Shown here: positions 43,041 through 51,673 of the stretch, piece after piece | Position numbering within the stretch: position 1 is the first letter of the stretch | Layout: every line of letters starts with the position of its first letter | NCBI RefSeq assembly: GCF_018372215.1 | Contig: NZ_JAHAJN010000004.1 | Span: forward strand, 1-64,000 | Direction of reading: 5' to 3' | Length of the DNA: 64,000 nt | From: Negativicoccus succinicivorans | GTDB lineage: Bacteria > Bacillota > Negativicutes > Veillonellales > Negativicoccaceae | The notes under the pieces: model-generated | The model's database searches: none | Seen by the model: the letters and a program-made list of their open reading frames with translations, nothing else | What the model was told of the DNA's origin: nothing | Translations under genes and position numbers: made by a program

Positions 43041-44093
43041 ATGAAAGAAATCCTGTGGCGCCTGCTGGCGCTTTGTTTGGGAGTATTGATGCTGGCGGGT
43101 TGCGGCCAAGAGTCCGCGTCCCCTTCCGCGGCGCCAATCCCCGTCAAAGTGGGGATGTTGCGGCTGGCCAGTTCCGCGCCGCTTTTCATCGGCATCGAAA
43201 AAGGATATTTCGTGGAGGAGGGCATTGCGCCGGAACCGGTCTGGTTTGACGCGGCGCAACCGATCGCTGTCGCGACGGCATCGAACGCCATTGACGTGGG
43301 CGCTACCGGTTTGACGGCGGGTCTTTACAATTTGGCGGCGGCCGGGCAGGTTCCCTATCTTGTCGCCGATAAAGGTCGGGAAGTTCCCGAACACTCCGGC
43401 AGCTTTCTTGTCGTGACGGCGCAAGCGTATGCGGCGGGCGTGCACGAGGTGAAAGATCTGGCGGGAAAAACGCTGGGAAATACGCAGGCGGGTTCCACTT
43501 ACCAGTATATGGCAGGTCATTTGCTGGAGCAGGCAGGCTTGGATCGCGCCGCGGTAAATTATGCGAATCTCGGCAAAGTCAGTGCCGTTTTAGCGGCGCT
43601 GACATCGGGACAAATTGACGGCGCGATTGTCAATGAGCCCTTTGCCTCCCAGCTGTTGGAAAGCGGTCAGGTAAAATTGCTGACGCCGGTGGGAGAACGC
43701 TTGACCTATCAGACCTCAGCCGTTTTTTACGCGCCGCGTTTTGCCCAAAACAATGACGCCGGGAAGCGTTTTATGCGAGCGTATATCCGCGCCTGCAGAG
43801 ACTACTATGATGCGGTGTTCGCCGACGCACCGGTGATGACGCCGGCCAAACGTCTGGAAACGGACGCGCGTTTTCGCGAAGTGGTCGAAATCATCAGCCG
43901 GTATACGCAAACGCCGGCCGCCGATGTCAGTCGCAGTCTTCCCTACATCGATCGCGACGGTAAACTTGCAACCGATGATATCGCTAAGCAAATTGCCTGG
44001 TATCGGTCCAACGGTTTTATGGAACATGACCTCGCGGCCGAAGCCTGTATTCGAACACAAAGCTGGCAGGCCGCATATGACAGTTTAAAGTAA
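43041..44093 (+). CDS. Solute-binding lipoprotein, NMT1/SsuA-like
   Basis: The 350-residue protein starts with a lipoprotein signal (lipobox LAGC, Cys21). The rest is a type II periplasmic binding protein of the SsuA/TauA/ThiY kind: VGMLRLASSAPLFIGIEKGYF, TASNAIDVGATG, a LAGKTLGNTQAGST hinge and AALTSGQIDGAIVNEPF. Ligands of the family include sulfonates, nitriles, pyrimidines and thiamine precursors. No ABC permease or ATPase is adjacent; instead an alpha/beta hydrolase and an isochorismatase-family gene follow, so the bound compound may be their substrate. Confidence 0.85.
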   Translation: MKEILWRLLALCLGVLMLAGCGQESASPSAAPIPVKVGMLRLASSAPLFIGIEKGYFVEEGIAPEPVWFDAAQPIAVATASNAIDVGATGLTAGLYNLAAAGQVPYLVADKGREVPEHSGSFLVVTAQAYAAGVHEVKDLAGKTLGNTQAGSTYQYMAGHLLEQAGLDRAAVNYANLGKVSAVLAALTSGQIDGAIVNEPFASQLLESGQVKLLTPVGERLTYQTSAVFYAPRFAQNNDAGKRFMRAYIRACRDYYDAVFADAPVMTPAKRLETDARFREVVEIISRYTQTPAADVSRSLPYIDRDGKLATDDIAKQIAWYRSNGFMEHDLAAEACIRTQSWQAAYDSLK

Positions 44094-44108
44094 TTTCGGA
44101 GGTGGAGG

Positions 44109-44930
44109 ATGAAAAACGGATCGCTGTATTTCAAGACCAAAGACGGCACGTCACTCTACGTGGAGATTTCCGGCCAAGGCCGACCGCTGATGTTGTGTCA
44201 CGGCTGGCTCTGTTCCGGTCGCTGCTGGCAAAAAAATCGTGACGAACTCAATCGCCACTTTCAGGTCATCACCTGGGACCTGCGGGGTCACGGTCGCTCC
44301 CAGAAAACATTGGCGGGGCACACGATCCGTCAATATGCGGCTGACATTCACGAAATTATTTTAAATTTCAGTTTGCAAGACGTCATTTTAGGCGGCTGGT
44401 CGCTCGGCGGACCGACCGTGCTTTCCTACTGGGACCAATTCGGTACGGAAGGCCGCGTCACGGGCGTACTGCTGATCGATATGACGCCGTTCCCCTACAG
44501 TCCCGAGCGTTGGAACAGTCATGCGCTGAAAGGTTTCAACGCGGATCAATGGAATGCGCAGGTCAACCAATACCTCAACGATCGCGACGGTTTTACCGAA
44601 GCGTTTTTCCGTAAATGTTGGCACGGAGAGCCGCCCGCCGATGTGGCGTTCGCCCTCGAAGACATGCGCGCCGCCGCTCCATGGAGCGCGGTCGCGATTT
44701 ACAACGATTATTTGACGAATGACTTTTCCGCGGTCTTGCCAACCGTCAGCGTACCGACACTTGTCATGAGTTCGGACAATCACGTCTTCCCCGCCGGCGT
44801 CACGCAGGGTCAGCACATCACGACCTTGTTGCCGCGCGGCGATTATAAAGAATTTACCGATGCCGGTCATTTCTTTTTCTTTGAACAGCCGGAAAAATTC
44901 AATCAGGCTGTCATTTCCTTTGGGAAGTAA
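44109..44930 (+). CDS. Alpha/beta hydrolase
   Basis: The 273-residue protein has the fold's usual landmarks: oxyanion region CHGWLCSG, DLRGHGRS, nucleophile elbow GGWSLGG (Ser98) and a late His in DAGHFFFFEQ. It has no signal peptide. Size and motifs resemble small-molecule amide or ester hydrolases, including the aminoacrylate hydrolase RutD and N-formylmaleamate deformylase, but many other activities are possible. It is 15 bases after the lipoprotein gene, with CGGAGGTGGA as ribosome binding site. Confidence 0.88.
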   Translation: MKNGSLYFKTKDGTSLYVEISGQGRPLMLCHGWLCSGRCWQKNRDELNRHFQVITWDLRGHGRSQKTLAGHTIRQYAADIHEIILNFSLQDVILGGWSLGGPTVLSYWDQFGTEGRVTGVLLIDMTPFPYSPERWNSHALKGFNADQWNAQVNQYLNDRDGFTEAFFRKCWHGEPPADVAFALEDMRAAAPWSAVAIYNDYLTNDFSAVLPTVSVPTLVMSSDNHVFPAGVTQGQHITTLLPRGDYKEFTDAGHFFFFEQPEKFNQAVISFGK

Positions 44931-44972
44931 TATTGGTAATAAAGAAGTGCATATTATTTAAGGAGGTCTTTC

Positions 44973-45692
44973 ATGAAAATTCAAGTGGATCCGAAGTACC
45001 GTTCGTTTTACTACCAGGACGTCGAAACCTATCCGGAGCTCAATCTGGATCCGAAAACGACGGCCTTGCTGCTCGTCGATCTGCAAAACGAATTCGCCCA
45101 TGACGAAATGGGCGAAGCGCTGGAATTGAAAAAAGAAGGCACATGGGATCGCTGGAAGTATTTCCGCGACCGTTTGAAAACGACGACGATCCCCAACGCG
45201 CGACGCCTGCTCGATTATTTCCGCGACCATGAATTGCGCGTCACATTCGGGCGAATCGCCTGCCTGTTGACCGACGGCGAAGATCGGGAAACCGTCCAGA
45301 AGTCGGACGGCTGGAACGGCATCTTCATTCACGCGGATTCGACGGAAGCCGCGATGGTGGAAGAACTCACCCCGCAAGACAATGAGCTCGTTTTCAACAA
45401 AACGACCGACAGCGTGACGACCGGCACGAATATTTGCCGTATTTTACGCAATATGGGCATTAAAACGGTGGTCGTCGGCGGCATCGTCACCGACCAATGC
45501 GTCGCCGGAACGGTGCGCGGCTTAGCGGACGACAGCTTCCAAGTCATTTGCGTAGAAGATGCGTGCGCGGCTGCGACGCAGGAACTTCACGACGCGGAAC
45601 TGAAAATCATGAATCTGATTTATTGCCAGGTACTCTCGACCGATCAAACGATCGCTCTGCTTGACGAAGCGCGGGAAAAACACGCCAAATAA
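44973..45692 (+). CDS. Isochorismatase-family cysteine amidohydrolase
   Basis: The 239-residue protein has the catalytic triad pattern: Asp36 in LLVDLQNEF, a Lys in the VFNKTTDS segment and the nucleophilic Cys in VTDQCVAGTVR, preceded by the typical cis-peptide VVGGIVT. The family includes nicotinamidase, ureidoacrylate hydrolase RutB and maleamate hydrolase. An N-terminal extension of about 28 residues precedes the core. It is 42 bases after the alpha/beta hydrolase, with AAGGAGG, and ends the cassette at a terminator. The substrate is unknown. Confidence 0.88.
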   Translation: MKIQVDPKYRSFYYQDVETYPELNLDPKTTALLLVDLQNEFAHDEMGEALELKKEGTWDRWKYFRDRLKTTTIPNARRLLDYFRDHELRVTFGRIACLLTDGEDRETVQKSDGWNGIFIHADSTEAAMVEELTPQDNELVFNKTTDSVTTGTNICRILRNMGIKTVVVGGIVTDQCVAGTVRGLADDSFQVICVEDACAAATQELHDAELKIMNLIYCQVLSTDQTIALLDEAREKHAK

Positions 45693-45695
45693 CGC

Positions 45696-45730
45696 AATAA
45701 AAAAGCACACCTTTCGGTGTGCTTTTTTAT
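45696..45730. terminator. Bidirectional terminator
   Basis: GCACACC, loop TTTC, GGTGTGC with A6 and T6 runs on the two sides, between the convergent isochorismatase-family and yjiG genes. Confidence 0.88.
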
Positions 45731-45736
45731 TTGTCG

Positions 45737-46204
45737 TTACGCCAGTATGCGCATGATGAACATGGCAATTACGGCATTCATGATACTGGTCAGCATCAAC
45801 AGCGGCCAGTATTTCTTTTTGACATCGGCGACCGCGAGCAGTCGACCCATATACTGCAGCTGCGATCCCATCAGAACCATCGCCGGCAATAAAATCGTCA
45901 AATGCGTGCCGCTCAAAAGGCCCTGCCCCGCGAGCGATACCGCCATGCCGACGCCGGCGGAAATGGAAAGCCACGCCGTCAAAAGCGCCATGACAGCCTG
46001 TCCCGGCAAGCCGAAGATCCCCATGACCGGTCCGAAAATCGCGCTCATGAAATCGAGCACGCCCAGAAGATCCAAAATGTGCGCGATCGCAAACGCCATC
46101 AAGACGTTCGGGATCATGTTGTTGACCGCGATGTTCCAACCTTTGCGAGCCCCGATGACGAATACGTCAAAAGGATTTTTACTTTGCGTATTCATGTTAT
46201 TCAT
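45737..46204 (-). CDS. yjiG: YjiG-family membrane protein
   Basis: The 155-residue protein has about four hydrophobic segments and matches YjiG: NPFDVFVIGARKGWNIA, NNMIPNVLMAFAI, GPVMGIFGLPG and LLPAMVLMGSQLQYMGR. Together with YjiH it forms a split gate-type (nucleoside-recognition) membrane protein of unknown substrate. The ATG at 46204 has GGAAAGGA; it overlaps the end of yjiH by eight bases. In E. coli the pair lies next to the isoaspartyl dipeptidase gene. Confidence 0.88.
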   Translation of the reverse strand: MNNMNTQSKNPFDVFVIGARKGWNIAVNNMIPNVLMAFAIAHILDLLGVLDFMSAIFGPVMGIFGLPGQAVMALLTAWLSISAGVGMAVSLAGQGLLSGTHLTILLPAMVLMGSQLQYMGRLLAVADVKKKYWPLLMLTSIMNAVIAMFIMRILA

Positions 46205-46928
46205 CGGCAAAATCCTTTCCGTAAACCGTATTTAACATAAAGCGGACAAATGCGCCGCCGACAAACTTCATGACGAAAATAATTCCCAGCGGCAAAATAA
46301 CCGGCACGGTCAATGCCGCAAATACCGCCGATCCGGTCGCGAAGTAATTACTGATCATGCCCGCGCCGCTGTACTGCCAGGCGGTCATAATCGTGTGTTC
46401 CTTATCATTGATCAAGCCTTCATCAAATAATTCCTTCGTCTGCGCCGCGCCGGCATCCGTACTCTGCAAGTCCGTAATCAGCGCCAGCCCCGTCAATCCC
46501 GGTAAGCCTAAAATCGGTTTCAACAGCGGCGTCATCAACTTATGCGCCGCGCGAATCGCGCCGTATTGCGCAAGCACTTCGATCACGCCCAATGCAAGCA
46601 TTACGGACGGCGCCAACGAAAGCGCGAATAAAAAGCCTTGCCGCGCGGAAAAACCGCCCATACCGAGCCAAGTCGCTTTTTCCGGTACTTTCATCGTACC
46701 GTACTTACCGATCAAGGTCGTATAGTCAAACGCGCTCAACCATTTCATACCGTCGACTTTCATCAAAATGCCAGAGAAAAAAATGATGGCCGCAATCAAC
46801 GCGATGTAAGCGCCGATACCGACTTTACCGCCAAGCAGACGTTCCGCTTCCTGCCGTCGGTCCGATTTTGCTGTCGATTCGACAGGTTGGCCTTGCGGCG
46901 CGTCAGTTTTCCGCTTTTCTTCTGCCAT
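46197..46928 (-). CDS. yjiH: YjiH-family membrane protein
   Basis: The 243-residue protein begins with a polar cytoplasmic segment of about 35 residues and has about six hydrophobic segments, with the family motif GLALITDLQSTDAGAA and GAGMISNYFATGSAVFAAL. The ATG at 46928 is six bases from AAGGGG; an alternative ATG at 46934 would abut it. It is transcribed divergently from an M20 amidohydrolase, reminiscent of the E. coli yjiHG-iadA group, so the pair may transport a peptide-derived compound. Confidence 0.87.
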   Translation of the reverse strand: MAEEKRKTDAPQGQPVESTAKSDRRQEAERLLGGKVGIGAYIALIAAIIFFSGILMKVDGMKWLSAFDYTTLIGKYGTMKVPEKATWLGMGGFSARQGFLFALSLAPSVMLALGVIEVLAQYGAIRAAHKLMTPLLKPILGLPGLTGLALITDLQSTDAGAAQTKELFDEGLINDKEHTIMTAWQYSGAGMISNYFATGSAVFAALTVPVILPLGIIFVMKFVGGAFVRFMLNTVYGKDFADE

Positions 46929-47018
46929 CTGCATCCCCTTCCTTCCTGTTAAAAAAGCCGCGCGATGCCAAGGCACGCGTCGGTCGGAATACAATATTCC
47001 TAAAAAAATATTACGTCC

Positions 47019-47047
47019 ATTATAACATTTATCATTTGCTTTACCAA
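47019..47047 (-). promoter_or_regulatory. Promoter of yjiH-yjiG
   Basis: Leftward TTGGTA (47042-47047), 17-base spacer and TATAAT (47019-47024) with an extended TGT. Confidence 0.72.
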
Positions 47048-47095
47048 CATATTTTAGTCAAAAATTAAAATTTGCCCGTTCGACGTAAGCGATTG

Positions 47096-47104
47096 TGTTA
47101 TACT
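47096..47104 (+). promoter_or_regulatory. Extended -10 promoter of the M20 amidohydrolase gene
   Basis: TGT-TATACT, 24 bases before the ATG at 47129; the spacer to any -35 is not convincing. Confidence 0.55.
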
Positions 47105-47128
47105 GGTGGTACTAAAGGAGGGAATAAT

Positions 47129-48265
47129 ATGGCAAGAGAACAGGATTTCAGAGAATATTTACATACCATCCCGGAGCTCGGGTTGGAGGAGCATAAAACA
47201 TCCGAATTCGTAGCCAAAACACTGCGGGAAGCCGGCTTTGATGTCACGGAAGGCCTGGGCGGTCACACCGGTGTCGTCGGCATTTTTGACAGCGGCAAAC
47301 CCGGCCCGACGATGGCCGTGCGCGCGGATATGGATGCGCTCGGACATATCGTCGACGGCAAGCATGTCGCGATTCACAGCTGCGGTCACGACGCCCACAC
47401 GGCGATGGCGCTGACGGCCGGCGAAGAAATCATTCAAGAAGGAATCGTCAAACGCGGTAAGCTGAAAATGATTTTCCAGCCGGCGGAAGAAATCGGTCAG
47501 GGCGCGTACACGATCGTCGACAGCGGCGTGTTGGATGACGTCGATTACCTGATCGGGCAGCATGTTCGTCCGATTCAGGAGGCAAAATTAGGACAGGCGA
47601 TCGCCGCCCTCTACTACTCGGCAAGCCACACCGTGGAATTCGAAATCAAAGGGCAACGCGCGCACGGCGCTCGACCGCATTTAGGTCACAACGCTTTGCA
47701 TGCGGCGGCGCTGGCGATCCTCGCCGCCACGGGAATCCAACCGAATCCGGAACGTTCGTTCAGCGTCAAAGCCACCCGCTGCCTCTGTGATTCCGGCGCG
47801 ACAAACGCGATCCCAGACAAAGTATTGCTCGCTTTTGATATGCGCGCCGGTGATAACGATACCATGGCGGAACTCAATGAAAAAATCAAAATCGCCGTGG
47901 AAAACGCCGTCGCCGCTTTTTCCTGCACCTGCACCTGCAAAACATTGATCGATTTACCGGCCGCCGTGTACAACGACGACATGTGCGAACTGTTGGAAGA
48001 AAGTATTGCCGAAGTCCTCGGCCGCGAAAACACGTTGCCGGCGCAAACCACGCCGGGCGGCGAAGATTTCTGCCACTACGTCATCGCCAAGCCGAATTTG
48101 CATGTCGGCTTCTACGGTCTGGGCGCCGATCTCAAACCCGGGTTGCATCAGCCGGATATGCATTTCAATACCGAGGCCCTCACGTACGGCAAAACCATTT
48201 TGAAAACGGCCGTATCCAAAGTGCTCGGCGAAAATTCAAAATATAACGGCGAACACAACCGCTAA
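47129..48265 (+). CDS. M20-family amidohydrolase / peptidase
   Basis: The 378-residue protein is a metal-dependent amidohydrolase of the M20D type (aminoacyl hydrolases such as N-acyl-amino-acid or indole-acetyl hydrolases). Metal ligands are visible in VRADMDAL, HSCGHDAHTA, FQPAEEIGQGA and near the end in TTPGGEDFCHY; the lid domain includes GQRAHGARPHLGHNAL. It has no signal peptide. AAAGGAGGG precedes ATG 47129, while 19 in-frame upstream codons cover the promoter. Divergent from yjiHG. Confidence 0.9.
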   Translation: MAREQDFREYLHTIPELGLEEHKTSEFVAKTLREAGFDVTEGLGGHTGVVGIFDSGKPGPTMAVRADMDALGHIVDGKHVAIHSCGHDAHTAMALTAGEEIIQEGIVKRGKLKMIFQPAEEIGQGAYTIVDSGVLDDVDYLIGQHVRPIQEAKLGQAIAALYYSASHTVEFEIKGQRAHGARPHLGHNALHAAALAILAATGIQPNPERSFSVKATRCLCDSGATNAIPDKVLLAFDMRAGDNDTMAELNEKIKIAVENAVAAFSCTCTCKTLIDLPAAVYNDDMCELLEESIAEVLGRENTLPAQTTPGGEDFCHYVIAKPNLHVGFYGLGADLKPGLHQPDMHFNTEALTYGKTILKTAVSKVLGENSKYNGEHNR

Positions 48266-48272
48266 CACCGCA

Positions 48273-48306
48273 ACAAAAAAGACGAGCTGAGCTCGTCTTT
48301 TTTATT
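48273..48306. terminator. Bidirectional terminator
   Basis: AAAGACGAGC, loop TGA, GCTCGTCTTT with A/T runs on both sides, between the convergent M20 and surE genes. The surE stop codon lies in its right arm flank. Confidence 0.88.
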
Positions 48307-49081
48307 GCTTCACTTCTTGCTGCGCAATCGCGTGCAGCAGATCCTCCACCGCGCCGATCTCCTGATCCGCGCCCTGATACCAGGTCAGCGGCGTCACCGT
48401 AATCCAGCCGCGATGCAAAAAGTAGACATCGTCTTCCTGATCCGAATCCGGCAACGCGCGTCCTTTGACGCGGTAGTAAATCTGACCGTTTTCATCCACC
48501 GCTGACGTGATCGCATTTTCATAAAACTGCAGGCCCTGACGACAAACTTTGACATGGTGCCAGTCGATTTCGGGAATATTGGGAATATTTAAATTCAGCA
48601 ATCCCGGATATTTGCCTTCCACGAAAACTTTTTGAATAAAGTCGCGAACAAAAGGTACTGCCCGTTCCAAAAATTCTTCATCAAATGTCTGCCCCGAAAC
48701 CGCGAGCGACGGAATTTTTTCGTAATGCCCTTCAATCGCGACTGCCACCGTTCCGGAATATGTCACATCGCTGCCGACGTTGTAGCCGTTATTGATGCCG
48801 GACACCACTAAATCCGGCGGCGTGTCCTGTAACCAATACGAGATGCCGAATTTCGCGCAATCGGCCGGCCGTCCGGTAAAAGAAAACGCTTTGAAACGCG
48901 GTTCGCCCGTATGCTCTTCCTTGAGATACAAACGCTCACGCAAAGTCAGCGCCGAAGAACTCGAACTGCACTCTTGATGCGGCGCGATCAACGTAATTTC
49001 ACCGAGATCCACCAGGTTTCGCGCCAGCATACGCAAGCCGCGCGCTTCAATCCCATCGTCATTTGACATGAAAATATGCAT
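48302..49081 (-). CDS. surE: 5'/3'-nucleotidase SurE
   Basis: Metal-dependent nucleoside 5'- and 3'-monophosphate phosphatase, also active on short polyphosphate. The 259-residue product has the N-terminal SNDDGIEARG motif, SSSSSALTLRE, GRPADCAKFG and VSGINNGYNVGSDVTYSGTV in pieces typical of the family. The ATG overlaps the stop of the upstream glycosyltransferase (TAATG). Last gene of the guaB-psd-pssA group. Confidence 0.94.
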   Translation of the reverse strand: MHIFMSNDDGIEARGLRMLARNLVDLGEITLIAPHQECSSSSSALTLRERLYLKEEHTGEPRFKAFSFTGRPADCAKFGISYWLQDTPPDLVVSGINNGYNVGSDVTYSGTVAVAIEGHYEKIPSLAVSGQTFDEEFLERAVPFVRDFIQKVFVEGKYPGLLNLNIPNIPEIDWHHVKVCRQGLQFYENAITSAVDENGQIYYRVKGRALPDSDQEDDVYFLHRGWITVTPLTWYQGADQEIGAVEDLLHAIAQQEVKQ

Positions 49082-50343
49082 TAATTCGGTCCTTTACTGT
49101 CCAGATGCAACGGCACTTCATCAAACGAAATTTGCCGCGTATGTTCGGTATGACTCCACTCTTTTTTATGTCGGTTCAGGAATCCCAGGAAGGTAATCGG
49201 CACCCAGGAATAAATAAAGATCGGATACAGAGGAACGTACAACCAAACTTTCTTGGGAACGCTGATCCGCCACAATACGATAATCGGCAAAATAAATTGC
49301 AACATACCGATGGTCGTCCAAAATTCCACCGGCATAACGCGATCATTATACAGTACGTTGGTAAAGAACGGAACAGAATCGTTTACATAAGTCATCAATA
49401 AATAAAAGGTCGAAAGCAGCATAAAATGCGGCTGCGACAATTGTAAAATACCGTCAAGCATGCGAATATTACCGGTCGCAAAACCGCGTTTGAACAATTT
49501 AGGAATATACCGTCCGGCGCAGTCGAAGTGTCCCTGCGCCCAGCGTTTGCGCTGGTTCCAGGACTGCATGAAGCGGAGCGGTTTTTCATCGTAAACAATG
49601 GCGTCGTCGGCCCATGTCGTGCGAATATTGCCTTCGTACAGAACTTTCATGGAGAATTCCATATCTTCCGTCAAACAGTTGCAGCCCCAGCCGTAGGTTC
49701 GCAGCACATGACTCGAGATGCACATGCCCGTGCCGCCGAGCGCGGTGGAAAGACCGATATTATACTTGCCCAGATGCCACAAATGATTGACGATCCAAAA
49801 CGCCATCGCGAACGTCGCGGACACCCATGTATCCGACGGGTTTTTCGCGCTCAGGTAACCTTGAATAACCTGTTCGCCTTTCTCCAAGCGGCTGTTCATT
49901 TCCGTCAGAAAATCCAGATGGACGAGGTTATCCGCGTCGAACACGCAAAAAGCGTCGTATTCAATCCCCGTTTCATAAACCTTATGAAACAGCCAGTCCA
50001 TCGCATAGCCTTTGCCGACCTGCTCCGTATTGAACCGTTCATAGACGATGGCGCCGTGATCTCGAGCGAGTTGCGCGGTACCGTCGGTGCAGTTATCCGC
50101 GACGACATAAACATCGTAAAGTTCACGCGGATATTTCAGCATGAAAAGATTATCAATCAGCGCGCCCAAAACCTGCTCTTCATTATGCGCGGCGACGATA
50201 ATGGCGAAACGATTTTTCGGCGTCAGGATCTTGGCTTCTTTTTTGCGGAACATGCCCGAAATGGCCAGGACCGTGTAGTACACCGTGAACAGCGCCACGA
50301 TGATCTGGATGGGTATCATAATGATATCCATGTAATAGGTCAT
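49081..50343 (-). CDS. Membrane-bound family 2 glycosyltransferase
   Basis: The 420-residue protein has an N-terminal membrane helix, a GT-A domain from about residue 45 (FAIIVAAHNEEQV, VVADNCTDGTA, CVFDADNLV), the acceptor motif LTEDMEFSMK and the QRKRWAQG motif of processive synthases, followed by three or four C-terminal helices. This layout resembles beta-1,6-GlcNAc and related polysaccharide synthases. It is one base after pssA and overlaps surE, in an envelope-lipid operon, so an envelope glycan product is likely; the sugar is unknown. Confidence 0.85.
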   Translation of the reverse strand: MTYYMDIIMIPIQIIVALFTVYYTVLAISGMFRKKEAKILTPKNRFAIIVAAHNEEQVLGALIDNLFMLKYPRELYDVYVVADNCTDGTAQLARDHGAIVYERFNTEQVGKGYAMDWLFHKVYETGIEYDAFCVFDADNLVHLDFLTEMNSRLEKGEQVIQGYLSAKNPSDTWVSATFAMAFWIVNHLWHLGKYNIGLSTALGGTGMCISSHVLRTYGWGCNCLTEDMEFSMKVLYEGNIRTTWADDAIVYDEKPLRFMQSWNQRKRWAQGHFDCAGRYIPKLFKRGFATGNIRMLDGILQLSQPHFMLLSTFYLLMTYVNDSVPFFTNVLYNDRVMPVEFWTTIGMLQFILPIIVLWRISVPKKVWLYVPLYPIFIYSWVPITFLGFLNRHKKEWSHTEHTRQISFDEVPLHLDSKGPN

Positions 50344-50344
50344 T

Positions 50345-51037
50345 CTACGCTCTCCTTCCGCCGGATCGATCCAACCGATTCCAAATCGTATTTAAAATGC
50401 CGAACAAGAAATACATGAAAAAGAATACAAACGCCCAACGTGACGGTTCATCGAATAGCAAGAGCAGCCCGATGACGACCACGACCGCCAGCGCTTTTTT
50501 CTGCACCGGATCGGCGGCTTTACCCTTGAAATCCGGGTAATGCATTTCGCTGACCATCACCCATGCCAATACCAGCGTCAGCACCCAGGTAAGATACACC
50601 GGCAACGGCGCATCCGACAGCACATAGGTCGCGGCCAAACATCCCGTTGTCGGGATCGGCATCCCCATGAAAAAGCCGTGCACCACATCCGTATTAATAT
50701 TGAAACGAGCTAAGCGCATCGCGCCACAGACCGCTAAAAGCACAGCGGCAATCGCTCCCAAACCGAACGGCATGAGCGCCATTTGCCAAGTATAGAGCAA
50801 AACGGCCGGCGCCACACCGAACGATACCACATCACATAATGAGTCCAACTCTTTACCGAAATCTCCGGCTACGCCGAACGCACGAGCTACCCGCCCGTCC
50901 AAACCGTCCGCCACTGCCGCGAGCAAAATCGCCCAGCCAGCCGCGTTGAAATTCCCCTGCACGGTAAACATCAACGACAGTGTCCCCATGGCAATATTCA
51001 AAGCCGTAAAAAGATTCGGTATCCATTCTTTACGCAT
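50345..51037 (-). CDS. pssA: CDP-diacylglycerol-serine O-phosphatidyltransferase
   Basis: Makes phosphatidylserine in the inner membrane. The 230-residue protein has the CDP-alcohol phosphatidyltransferase motif DGLDGRVARAFGVAGDFGKE followed by LDSLCD, and about seven or eight hydrophobic helices. It overlaps psd by eight bases; the two together produce phosphatidylethanolamine, expected for this diderm lineage, whose plasmalogens derive from it. Confidence 0.94.
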   Translation of the reverse strand: MRKEWIPNLFTALNIAMGTLSLMFTVQGNFNAAGWAILLAAVADGLDGRVARAFGVAGDFGKELDSLCDVVSFGVAPAVLLYTWQMALMPFGLGAIAAVLLAVCGAMRLARFNINTDVVHGFFMGMPIPTTGCLAATYVLSDAPLPVYLTWVLTLVLAWVMVSEMHYPDFKGKAADPVQKKALAVVVVIGLLLLFDEPSRWAFVFFFMYFLFGILNTIWNRLDRSGGRRA

Positions 51038-51671
51038 CTACTATTCTCCCGATAACAGTTTCGCCGCCGCGCACACGATCCCCTTTTTTTACGCAAACAG
51101 CCACATTTTTCGGCATAAACACTTCCGTGCACGAACCGAACTTGATCATTCCGTATAACTCGCCTTTACCCAACCGATCGCCCAGTTTTTTCCAGGATAC
51201 GATCCGGCGCGCTAAAAGGCCCGCAATCTGCGTAACGACAATCGAAATTCGTTCGTTTTCAAGACCGATCGTGTGGCGTTCGTTTTCATAACCTACACTT
51301 TTTTGAAACGCGGGGCGAAAACCGCCGCAGGTGTATTGACGAAACTTAATATCGCCCGCCATCGGACTGCGATTGACATGCACATCAAATACGGATAAAA
51401 AAATCGTAACTTTATAACAGGGCGCACCCAAAAACAACTCTTCCTCTACTTCTTCGACCCGCATCACGGTGCCGTCCGCCGGTGACACAAGCACGTCGGG
51501 GTCACGCGGCACATTTCGCCGGGGCGAACGAAAGAAGAAGGTGAAAAAAAGCGCAAATAGAAACGGTAACAAGGCCCAGTGCCATGATATCAGTAACCCT
51601 GTCAGGAGCGCGACGAAAAGAGCTCCCCCGATAAAGGGATAGCCTTCTTTCACGATCGTGATCTGTGACAA
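51030..51671 (-). CDS. psd: Phosphatidylserine decarboxylase
   Basis: Pyruvoyl enzyme making phosphatidylethanolamine. The 213-residue product is of the short type: one hydrophobic anchor near the N-terminus, SPADGTVMRVEEVEE, FLSVFDVHVNRSP and the self-cleavage motif KFGSCTEVF, where the Ser becomes the pyruvoyl group. The TTG at 51671 is used: it lies eight bases from AAGGGGG and two bases past the stop of the upstream gene; the open frame further upstream overlaps that gene extensively. Confidence 0.93.
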   Translation of the reverse strand: MSQITIVKEGYPFIGGALFVALLTGLLISWHWALLPFLFALFFTFFFRSPRRNVPRDPDVLVSPADGTVMRVEEVEEELFLGAPCYKVTIFLSVFDVHVNRSPMAGDIKFRQYTCGGFRPAFQKSVGYENERHTIGLENERISIVVTQIAGLLARRIVSWKKLGDRLGKGELYGMIKFGSCTEVFMPKNVAVCVKKGDRVRGGETVIGRIVDA

Positions 51672-51673
51672 TA

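Noticed and set aside
42936..43520. A 194-codon minus-strand frame overlapping the lipoprotein gene
   Set aside because: Opposite a clear lipoprotein with its own promoter and ribosome binding site; low-quality amino acid composition.
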